In this document: positions 27,701-39,700 of the stretch, in pieces
Layout: the number at the start of each line of letters is the position of its first letter
Position numbering within the stretch: position 1 is the stretch's first letter
Origin: Phylloscopus collybita
Taxonomy: Eukaryota > Chordata > Aves > Passeriformes > Phylloscopidae
DNA length: 64,000 nt
Direction: 5' to 3'
NCBI GenBank assembly: GCA_027886175.1
Contig: JAJNNQ010000010.1
Span: 2,209,001-2,273,000, forward strand
Position numbers and translations under genes: made by a program
The notes under the pieces: generated by a model
What the model saw: only the letters and a program-made list of their open reading frames with translations
The model's database searches: none
What the model was told of the DNA's origin: nothing

Positions 27701-30700
27701 CAAGAATCTCATGGTCAGGGACTCATCAGATCCTGGCATCACATCCCCTTTGAGCAGAGAGGTCTCCAGCCAACCTCCCACACACAGAACTCTCCTTAAA
27801 GGAGCATTTTCCACCTCTCCTGCTGGAGCTGCCCCACGCAAACCAGCACAAGCAGGGTCACAGGGTTGTAACTGAGGGAAGGAGGAACTCTGCCTGCTCG
27901 ACCCTAATCCCAAAACCACTTCTGTGTTTTGCCAAATGACTACTTCACAAAACAACTTAGCCAATGTGTTGGGCTTCCCCTTACATTTTTGCCCCCCCCC
28001 CACAATTTCTGAAGTCCTCTGTAGGGCAATGGCTCAGTCACAACCCCTGGTGCCACCAGTACTGGAAGAACACGGGCTGGCCAAGAGTTAGATGTAGAAT
28101 TCTGGGATCTCCAGGAACTGGAAGGTCACAGCTGGCTCCATGGAGTTTATTCCCAGAAGAGTCTTCAGTATATTCATTTCAGTCCTTAAACTCAATGTCA
28201 GTCTTGTCAATCAGCAAATTTTTGCTGATCTAATCAAAACTGCTCAGTTTTGAACATCCGAACGTCCACCAAGTAGAATTCAACAAAGGTTTCACTGAGT
28301 GTGAGAAACCTGGGCAATTCTACTGTTTGAAACCAATATTTTAAATATTTTTGGCAGCAAGATAATGCTACCCATCTCTCAAATTTCTTACACCAAAACT
28401 TCCTTCTATGATTCCATTCTGCAGAGTAAATTGACCTCCTGCCTAAGGCCTGATGGAAGAAGCTGCCAAAGGTCTCCAGCAAAAAATAGTCCTTGTGACT
28501 ATCAACTGAAAGCCTGAAAAGAGCAAAACTGGTGAGATACAGATAAAAAAGTTTGCCCTCAACTGACAGCTGTACTCACATGGTGCTGTCAGATTTTAGT
28601 AGAGCTTTCAGAGGTTGAATGAGAGAAGGTTGGCTATCCATTCCCAAAATCCCAAAAAACACACACACGCCACCCAAGGCAAAGATAAGCATCTCACCAA
28701 CTAAATTACCCAGTTCACAGAAGACTTCCTGGTGACTTAGTAAATGATATATTGGCTTCTGAAATACAAGGGCAAATTAAGAACCAGCACGTTCTATAAG
28801 CTTAATTTATACTCGCTAGCTGGGGGAAAATAAATGAGGAAAACTACATTTTACTGACTAAAGACTGTTTTATTCCTACAAGATGCATGACTGACCTATC
28901 ATCAGCAGTGGCATTCCTGTAGGCTGGCAATAAAGTTTTGCCAATACACGCAGCAGCCATTTTTAGCAGAAATCTGGGCCAAAATCCAAAGAAACCCTGC
29001 TCTGCTTTTAACCTTCCATGTCTCCTGCTCCTTGCCTGAGCTCCTCATGGCTCTCCTGTCAGAATCACCTCACTCACACCCAGCCTCCCAGTGATAGGAG
29101 AGCAATACAGGAGCTCAATAACACTGAACCTCTGTTTTTGGAGTTGATTGTGCAACACACTGAGCAATTTCAGCTGGGATGTAGCAAAGTGCTTTTAATT
29201 CTTAGGTTTTATGGATTTAGGAACCAGCTCCTGCACTTTGCACAACGGGGTCTGTGTTACTGCACAGTGCACACTGCTGTGAGCAAACCAGCACAGCTCA
29301 GCAGGACTTCTTGGATATTCCTGGGAACTCCAGAAACTTTACACAGCCAGTGCCATCTTTTTTAGTTTCTGCTTTACTGCACACAGGTCTGGGCAGTTCC
29401 TGTGCTGGCACAGGTTCCTCTGAGAGCACTGCCCCAAAGCAGCACCCAAAAGCAGGTAAATGAAGCCTACTTGAATTGAGGAGGGTTCTTTTCTCAAACA
29501 CCTTTGAATATTTATGAAAATAAAGCCATGGAGTTTACTCCCTAATGTGCAGCCTCTGCATCATATTTGTTTAACCTCTCCAGAGGTCCACAGCTTCTTT
29601 TCTTTTCTTGTTTTCTACTAAAAAAGCTGTAAGCAAACCCAGGGCTGTTTGTGAGGGGAAAAGGGGAGGCATCTGCTTACATTAAAAATGCATCCATCAT
29701 CTATTCCTCACACCACTTAACAGCTTGTACAAAAACAACTAACTGGAATTACTTCTCTCTTGATTTCAGTGATTTATACTTTGGAAATACATTTTAAGTT
29801 TGGCTTTGCTGTAACAACCCTTTATAAAAGCTAAGGACAAGATTAATTTTTCTTCTAAAAATATCCCAATGAAACCAGAGGTTATCAATAAAAAAAGCAG
29901 AGTTATTTTATTGCCATTAAAAGGGCACAAGGTATCACTTTTAATGTGCAACAGACTGCTGACCCAGCTCAGAGAAACAAAATAAAAATAAGCCTTTTTA
30001 GTAATAAAGAGTACCATGAGAATTTTTGGGTCATGTGTAGGTAGACCCTGACACAGGCCATATTATTACAGCAGGTGAAAAAAAAAAACCCCTCCAAAAT
30101 TTCTGAATTGACAGTATGCCATTAGTAGAAGGGGAGGGTTTGCAGGTCAGTGCTGTGAATCAGCAAACAGCTGCATAACAAAGCAGCACAATGCATGGAT
30201 GATTATTGTCTTTATAGCCCAAATCACTGCATCTCTGACACATAAACTCACAAGAGTTTGTAAATGCTACATCAGGCCCTTCGATAACCAGCAGTTCTTT
30301 GGCAACTAGGTAAGATCTTTTTATTTAGCAGAGAAAGATATAAATGAGATGCTTTACCCAGGATAAATCAGGAAGCTAACCTCCTCCAAAAGAACAGAAC
30401 TACAATAAAAATACAACTTGAAAACAGCTACTGACCTTGTCATAATGTGTGCAGGTATTTCCAGAGACAGAGGAAATCAAGCTGATGCTCTAACACAGCA
30501 TCCCATCCAGCGATGCCCAGTTCAGCTGTTAATTCCTGGGACTGATAACCACCCCCCTCTGCTCCAGCACCAGCAGCTCCTGCAGTGGCCACTGGATGGA
30601 ATGGCTGGCTGGCTGCTCCTTTGTCTGAATTAACTACCACCGTTTAGCCTTGACAGATATTTTCATCTCCATGTCCCATTACAGCGAAACCCAAGCCTCT

Positions 30701-33700
30701 GGTGCAGGGGGTGTGGGGATGAGGGTGGGCAGGGAGCCTCTCCGGGCTGAGCTCAGACATTAATTCCTCAACAGCACCAGATGGCTGCAGCTAACCTTCA
30801 CCAGCTTAATCTTTTGCCATTTCGACTTCTGAGTGCTGCCACAGCACAGATAAAAAAAACGAGACAGGGATGAGGTTGAAGATGTGCTGAATATTTAAAG
30901 CCAGCACCTCCAAAACCCACCGGTGTCACCAAACACTTTTCAACACTACTCCACGAAAGCTCTGCCCAGCTGGTTTGCAAAATTAATAGAAAGCCATGTT
31001 ATTTCTGAGTCTCTGCACCAGGCTCATGCATCTTGTGCTGCTTTGGAAAACTTCAGGCTAACAAACTGAGCAGCAGCCAACGGGAGGCCTCTGGTGATTT
31101 CAAAGGATGATGGATCTGCCCTACATTGCACTTTCCATTTACATGGGTAAGGAAAATTTTTCAGCCCTCTGGAAATTTTTGAGATACTGAAAAATCCCAT
31201 CCCAAACCAGGAAGAAAACCCTAAACCCTGGGCTCTTCAATAAAAAATAAAGAAATAGATTTTTCAGTCAGCCCAAGTGGGTAAAAATGCTTATGAAGCA
31301 AAGGTATCTTTTGTGTTCCTTCTCTCATTAGCTGACACTTCAAGGTATCTTAAAAAAAAAAAAAAAAAAGTTAAAAGATTTAGTTCATTCATTTCATTCA
31401 TTTATTTCTTAGAAGATAAAGCCACAGACCAAGATCTCTTGTCCCCCCCCCCCCCACCTGCCCACATTGCCAGAAGCTGCCTCAAAACCATCCTGCAACA
31501 AGAAGCCAGTGATCTGCTTCACCTTTTCTCAGATTTAGGTGAAATGTGGCTCAGCCAATTCTGCTTTAAAATGTTCCTGCCAGAATTCAAAAATGTCCAG
31601 AACTACCAATAAATCCCCCTGTGAGAAGATACTGAGAACAAGATGGTTTATCTGGGAAGTTCCAAATCCCCAGTGGAGAGTCTATGCCAGAACTGGGTCA
31701 TGGACCCTCTGACCCTAATTAATATTTCCCACAACAAATGGGATGTGCCAGCTTCTCAGGACAGTGGGATCCCTCCACACACTTTTTCTGCCTATTTCCT
31801 GTGGTTTCATTTCCCTCAAAAATCCATTATTTCAGCTAATCAAAGGAGTGGCTCTGCACTAAGCTCTGCCTGCCAAAGGCACTGGAAAAGATGATGAGCA
31901 CAAAAGCCACCCACATCTACAACAGAGCTCAAAATCAATGCTCACTGCCCCAAACGGAGACTTAAAAGCCCAAAAGAAACCAGATATGAAACACAGAGAA
32001 ATGCTTCAAAGGCAAAAATCCAGCACTGAAGGAATCTTTTTCACTATTATTGCAGATTCTGGAAGTATTTTGAAATTGTTTACATGCCAGCACCACACAT
32101 GCATCGTGCTGGTCTGCACTGAACATTTTCCAGCAAGCACCCAGGGCACGCTGACAGTTTTAGGTACAGTTGTGTAAAGTGAACAATTATCACCAGAATC
32201 ATTGGAAATTTTCTATTTGTAACACTTTCAACCTGCAAGGAAAAAAAAGCATTTGCTAATGCAAGCCTGAAAGGAAAATATTAAGTCCCGGGTGGAAAAA
32301 TGCTCTGGATTTCTGCCTTTTCACTGAGCTCCAGAATGGAATTATGAGAAACAGACGCCTCCAAAGGCTTTAGCTCCACACTTACACAATCATTTCCTCA
32401 TCATCCAGGACAATGAGGGAAGAGGGAACAGAAAAGCCTCAAATCCTGGTAACACTGGGACTCAACAGTCTCAGTGGGCAGCGCCAGCACTGCCAGATCT
32501 GGGCAGGCTCCTGCATTCCTGTGTGCACTTCCCAAATTCCTGGGACTCTGGGAATTGTTTGTATTGTCCAAGAAGTTAAAACAAAACTGAGCTGGTTACT
32601 CTTTGCTGAAGTACAAAAGAGGCTGCACAAAGGCACTACAAGGCAATGGGGTCAGAGAGAGCCCAAAGAATTACACTGGAATACGACTGTCAGACCAAAC
32701 CCCCTGTGGCACTGTGCAAACCAGGCTGGAAAGTGCAAAACAGATCCAGGGTCACTAATGACACCTGCAGCTATCCATGGAAAAGGAATGATGGATTGGG
32801 ATGTGCCTCTCTTCTGCAGGAGGACAGGATGTTCCCCACTGGTTGGTTGTGAAGTGCAGCTCCACTTCCACTGCTCTGGGCTCTACCTGGTGGGAGAGGA
32901 GCAGGGCTGGGATTCCCTCGGGGCAGGGAAGGAATGGGGCAGGGATGTCCTCCAGCAAGCACACGGGCAAAGACTGCCTCTGACAGAAGGTGGGAATACC
33001 CCCCATGCCTCCAGCAATGCCCTCTTTGGGGGGCAAAGGATCAGCAAAGCCCACAGAGAACAGGGATGCTGTTAACTTTCACCCCCAAAGAGAAGCTATT
33101 GAGAGCTCCAAATGGCCAGAGAGTTGCTGTATTGAAAATACAAATGACTCAGCTCTAGAGTGAAAGTTTCTATTTTTGGTTCCTACAGCTTGAATCATTC
33201 AGAAATGTGCTTCTGCAGGCAAGGCCAGCTATGCCACTCTTGCCTTCCAATTTTTAAATTGGAAGATATACATTAAGCACGCAGAAGTATGACAACACTT
33301 TGGGATTTTCTTTGTGCTCGTTTCCAGGCATGGCTGGAAAGGGAGGATTGTTAAATGATCAAAGGTGTCTCCAGTAAGACCATTCCTGTCCAACTGAATC
33401 AAATATTACAGCCATGAAACCAAAGCAAGACTGGATTTCATTTGAAACCCCACAAAATAAAATTTCATGGCTAGCTTTCTTCTGAACCTCTTCCCTTTCC
33501 CCAACATTCAAGCTTTAATCAGAAGGGGGGAAAAAATCCCACAACCCAATGTATTCTCTCTTTCAGAGATGTAATTTGCTCGAAATTCTTCTTCTAAAAA
33601 AATTAAAACATTAATTATTCACACTGGGGAAGCACCACCTCAAGTCCAGCCCACTTCTGCTGCTTAGACACATATTTAAAATTTGCTTTAGATAGAAGCA

Positions 33701-36700
33701 AATGCTTTTAGCCCCAGCTGTGAGAGGCTACATGTGGAGGGCTCAGGAGGGATTTGCTGTGTGTGAGTGAGAGGAAGATGGGCCCAAGGTCTCTGCTCAG
33801 GTCTCTGCCCAGCACAAATCTTCTACCAGCTCCACCAAAGACACATCCAGCGGTCCCACACCACCTCTGAGTTGGGAAAAGCAGCTCCTAAACTTGTGTT
33901 TCACTTTAATAACAGATGTAAGCACCTTCCTCAATGGAAAATCCATTTACAGCACTGCAACCCCACTGCTGGCTAAAATTAAGAGCACAAAAGCAGCCAA
34001 AATCTGTCTCTCCAGAAAGACACAAGGTGTAGGAGCGTGACACGAGGACACTGACCCACACACTCCTTCCAGCTACTCTGACTAAAGCTGGGAGAACAAG
34101 AGAATATCTTTTTATTAAAAAAAACTGATAGGTTCAGGAGACACATCTAAAGGAAGAAGCCTTTCAAGAGATTTGAGGGGGCAAACATCCCACGCAGCAA
34201 AATCCAAGCTTAGTACACGTTAGACACAGTTCAATGAGCTCCTTTACTGTGCCTGCTTGACTAATCAAACACTCCTTTGCTACCCTCACTTCCCGTTTAT
34301 CACTAAGACAACCACTTTGGATCAGTTTAAGTAAAAGTGTTGCACACAGAGAAAAGGAAAATGCAATCAAGATCTTGGACATGGTTGGCATGAAGAGACT
34401 TGAAGGGACAATTTGGCAACAGCAGAGCCAAGGGAAGTGCAGAGCTGGGAAGAGCAACAGGGGAAAGGGATGGATAGGTCAGTCTGGAAAAGAAAACAAA
34501 AATCTACACAGAACAGTGAAGAAAATGAGGCTCCATTGTAGCTTCTACTGAACTCAATGTGAGCACTTCCCACTTCTGACTCTTCTTCCACAGCAGTCAC
34601 AGAAGATGCTGGTTTCCAGGACAGACTGTCTCACAGGGAGGATCACCCAAACAGCTGTGTCTGGAGCAGAAGAGAAACCTGATGGGAAGTCCTCTACTGT
34701 TGGCCCAGCCAGCCACCAAAGCTTTAATGGGGCTACCAGAAAAAAAAAACAAACATAAAAGCTTCCCCTACTAGTGACAAAACCTACAAGTGCAGAAATG
34801 CCTGCTTTTGCAGGGAGGTGTTTTGGGAATATCAGCACCCATTTCAGTAAAGGGAGGACAAGGATTCTGCCTGGGAGGCTCCTATGTCCACACTGTGACC
34901 CCGCTGCAGCTCACAGCATTTTTGGATGCCTGCTCCAAGGCAGAGACAGCAAAATGAGTCAGGGCACAGCTCATCCCCTTCCCACCAACCTTTGACAAAC
35001 TCTGATCCACTGCATCCAGGAACCTGCTCCTGTCCATGAAAATGGCTTTGATTTGGCAGCTTTTATTCCCACCCTGCCACTGTGTGGAAAGGTCCAAGGT
35101 GCAAAACGTGGGAGAATTATGGCCAGGATTACAAGCTCACTTAGGAGTCAGGCTTTTTGTTTTTCAGGCTATGTATGAGACCTGAAAAAGGATCCTGTCC
35201 ATTAGTGCTCTAAAAAAAAAATATTAAAATGTTCCTGTTTGATGCAAAAATAAAAGCATTTTCAAAGGCTCTTTGATGTGAAAGACAGAAAGACGTGCAG
35301 GCAGATTCTGGAGGAGGTCTTGTCTTCAGCAATTACCAGCACTCTTTTTGAATCCTACTCCCCAGACAGAACTTTTATATGAAGTAGATAATCACGCTGC
35401 AGAGTGTATCAGCTCTAAACCTTGTGGCTTTTCAATTAAGCAGCAATAACCTCCAGTCCAAAAACTCCTTAACCAAGCTGGGAATAAAACAAACAACCCC
35501 CAAAACCAATTAACTGCAGGTGAGGCAATTCCAAAGACATACTTGCTTTTAAAGGATTTCATTTTGAGCTCCTCTCGGGTAGCCATGCCAGTTTTCCAAG
35601 CAATATTTTGATCATTAAAACAAGAAGTGATGCAATTTCCACAGTGACCACAAACATACCAAGAATATTTGAGCTAAATTTATCCAGACTTCTTGTTTGA
35701 GTCAATGCTTTGGTTCGTTATTTTTCCATGATTTTCAGCTATGCAGAGAGGAGCTGGGGACAGCCTGGGACTGAGTTTTCCCCAGCAGTATCTGAAATGC
35801 CAACCTTTATGCCTGGGAGCCACATAGTGACTGTCAGAGAGGAAATGGGGCTGCTCCTCCAGCTCCCAGCCCCAGGTCCCTGCTCCTTCCCACCACTCTT
35901 CTGTGCCAGACTGACTCTTTCCCTCACCCCTGGGTGACACCAGTGAGGCTTGTCTTGGCAGATGAGAAGTTCCTGAAGCTCACCAGAGATCTACTGCCCT
36001 TTCCAACTGGAGAGGGAGAGCCAGAACAGAGATGATCTGCCCCAGGTTTCCCACTGTGCATCTCCATGGCAGACCCCAAGTCCTGCCAGCAGCATGAACT
36101 GCTGACTCCCAGAGTCCCTCTGACTGCAGAAGGGCTTTTGGAAGGGTGAGAGCCTCTCCTAAAACTTGAAGACTTTTTAAATAGGTCCTCTAAAGTGAGG
36201 GCAAGGCACAAATTAAAACACATGGAGACACTTCTGTTGTGAAAATATCAGCAGCTTACATAAAAGAGCTGCTGCTGTGGTGATACATAATCATGCAAAT
36301 AAGCAATTGCTGACCCACTAATGAGCACACAGACTTGGATTAAGGGAAGGAATTAAATATCAGCCTGACTTGATGTAAAATCTGAAACAGGACCTATTAA
36401 GAGGCAGACTTCATGGTTGAGTCACCATCCCTGGGGGGGTTTAAAAGCTGTGTCGATGTGGCACCTGGGGACATGGTTTAATGGTGGGCTTGGCAGTGCT
36501 GGGGAAACAGTTGGACTCAGTGACCTCAAAGGTCTTTTCCAGCCTTAAAAATTCCATGATTCTGTGATTTTATATAGCAGATTGGGAGTTGAATGGTATA
36601 AAATCCATCTCCCCTGAATCTGCAATGCAAACAGTTCCTCCCAGCTCACTGCCTTCCGCAGGCACAGCCCTGGCAGCCCCATTATTGATCAGAGCAGTGA

Positions 36701-39700
36701 AAAACAAACAAACCAGAGACTTAATGCTGTAAGGATCCCTGAAGATCCCATTATGTCAGGGCAAAGAATTTAATGGGTTTTGGATAAGGCCCCCATAGGC
36801 TCTGGGGAGGATAAAACCCCATCATTCATGGCATTTTCTTAATGCAAGTATAAAATCACCTGCAACATCTCTGTCAAAACAATACATCCATTACAGGCCT
36901 GGTAAAGGCTGAGTTGGTGTGAACACTATCAATTGCTTTTTTCCCACTGAAACAGAGGACAGCAGTTCCATGACCCCAGAATCAACCCTCACCTGAAAGC
37001 TTCCTCATAAATCACACCTCAGGAACACTGTGAAGAACTCCCTCCGTACAAGTTCTATGGGCAAAAGATTTTCTTCACTACCTTATCACCTTTGGGTTTT
37101 TGCAGGCTTCTTGACAGAGCTGTCCTAAGTTACATTTCAATGTAATACACCACAAATACATTTTAACATGAAGGTGTAAAAATCAAGCTGTAAAGCATCA
37201 AATAATTCCAGATGCAGCTCAGATAAAGATCAATGTTTTACTGCTGCCTGTAAATCAAACGGGCTCTCAGGTCAGACTCTCTGCTCAATTAACTTCCCAA
37301 GGTCTTTACTGCACCACTGGCTCTCCCAGCAGCTCTGCCCTCCTTGATACAGCCCTGAAGTTCAAGAGCAGGCTGGCTTTGATGGGTTTTGTCAGGAGAA
37401 CTGTAAATGCCTCGGTGTTCCTTGCCCCTTTTCGAAATGCAGGTTGGGTTTGGAGAGATGTTGTAGCAGCCCAGCCCTGCAGAGGAGGGCAGGTTTAACC
37501 ACAGGCATGTTCAGCTGCAGACCAGTCTTCCGCAGGAGCCCTTGGCCCCTGGTGAGATTGCACCACTTCTGTATGAAGAGTTTATTTAAATATTTAAAAA
37601 TACAAGCCTATTACTGCCTTACTGGTGTACTTCCTATTCCTGCTGAGCGTTTCCTACTTCTCCTTCTGCAGGGCACTCTGCAGTGAGACTGACTCACATA
37701 CAAAACCCGTTCTATTTTCTGCTTTTTTAGCTCACAGGAGCCCTTTCAGCTTGCTGTTTGGGCTCAAATTTACTCACAGCTTAACAAGCAGGAGGAAAAC
37801 CAGAAAATCTTCAAGGCTGACTTAGTCTGATTACAGAGAAGTTCACACGACTGACACACTTTGCAGCTCCCCAGTGCTCTGTGTGCTCAGCTCACCTCCC
37901 AGATCCTCTCCTTGTCCTTCTCACCCCACACTGTCACAAAACACTCAGGGCAATGTTACTACAGGGTGATGTGTGGATGGAAAAAGCAGGACAGAGGCTG
38001 TGAGTACTTTTCCCCTGTTACACAGCACAACGTGTCCCAGGCTGCTGCTCCTGTCCCCACACACAGCTGATGGGAAGGTTTAAAAGTTTGCTTTTAAATG
38101 GTGATTTCATGAGGAACAAACTGGTATCAGTGGTGCCATTTTCCCTTCCTCCTCTATTCAGCAGGAAAGATCTTTAAACAAAATTATTCACGCTGCAAGT
38201 TCCTGCCCTTCACATTTAAGGCAACAATGGTGCAGAACTGTGAGGAAATCACAGAATCAGAGAACAGGCTGGGTTGGAAGGGGCCCATCAGGACCATTAA
38301 GTCCACGTCTGCAGGTATCCTGCCCTGATGCCAACCAGGAGAAAGGCTGGAGGCACAAAGTGTGTCCCAGGAAAATAAACTGCTCCATTTGCTCTTGGCC
38401 AACCTTGAACTGTCACCACTCAAACTGTTGTGAAACTTTCCCTATAAAATTGCACTTGCTCCTGAGCAGTCCCTCTTGTTAAACGACCCTGTGGCTTTTC
38501 CAGTTCAACCCTTACTCACACCAGAGCCTCTTCCAGGGTTCAGGAAGCAGCAGGGCAGGCAGCAGCTTTCCCTGTGAGTCAGATCTGAGCTGAGCCATGG
38601 CCCAGCTGGGGTTGTAAAGGTCACTGCCACTGTGGGCAGCTTCTTTCTGGTAAAATAGAAAGCCCTGTGAGCTGCAGGGTCACCACAGCACCTGCAGAGC
38701 ACAGCTTTAGGGGCCTCTGGTCCACTCCAAATGACAACTCAAGTCATATGTTCTGGTGACTTGTTTGGTCCCTCATGTAATATTTAAGTCCCTTTTCCAG
38801 GCACACTGTCCATGTCCATCTGTGCTTCCTGGACAGTGGAAAGTCACCAAGTTACAACTGATTTGCCTCCAAAGGAATTGTGAAGGAGCAGTTAGTTAAG
38901 ATCTGCAAAGCTACTATAAAGTTTCAGGCAGCTCTCCTTGGCACTGTTGTCTCTAATTATGTAATGTTAGACACCTTCCACCCTCTTCAGTGCTGATTTC
39001 TAGATTTAGCAGGAGAGAAGAGACACCCTCTGGCATGTTTGAAGGATAATCCAATCCTACCTCTGAGAAACACATCAGTGGCATATGAATGCTCTGTGAC
39101 TTTGAATAAAGTTCACAGTAAGAAGGAGATAAGCTTTTTAACACAAGTACCCTTATTTTTCAGAAGACAATGATTGTTCTCCTACACCTCTGAGGAACTG
39201 TCTCCTAGAAAACCACGCAAGAATTAAATCCTAGCTGTGAAATTTTGTAAGAGTCAGAGAAATCACTCAGCCCATAGAAAGGCTTTATGCTTTTATACAC
39301 ATTCATAAAGTGATGCCTTTGGGCTTCCATTGTACTTCCTACAAAACTCACATCATGTCACCTCCTCTGTATTACGGAGAACTCTTTAACCAAGTTCTTA
39401 AAAAACCCCAAACCCTGTACTTTTTGAGAGACTGCAGCCACCCCCATACCCCTGCTCAGTTTCTTTTAATTAGGGCAAGATGAACAAATCTAGGAGAGGG
39501 GAAGCAGGGTTTGAGGAGGCAAGGGAGATGCTGAGTGCACCCACAAAAGAGCCTCATCCTGAGCTCTGGTGACAAATCCCCTCCGAGGGCTCAGCCAGCA
39601 CCACAGAGCCAAGCCCAGCACCATCCCTGGAGGGCAGAGAGGGTCTGATTCTGACACACAGCTCACCCACTCCCAGGGAAAGCTGGAATCCTGCTGGAAT

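Noticed and set aside
32413..33075. 220-codon plus-strand open frame in LRRK1 intron 2, the longest intronic frame away from exons
   Set aside because: No recognisable domain, no clear splice or promoter context, antisense to LRRK1, and its composition looks like ordinary GC-richer intron. RNA-seq on the plus strand would be needed to revive it.
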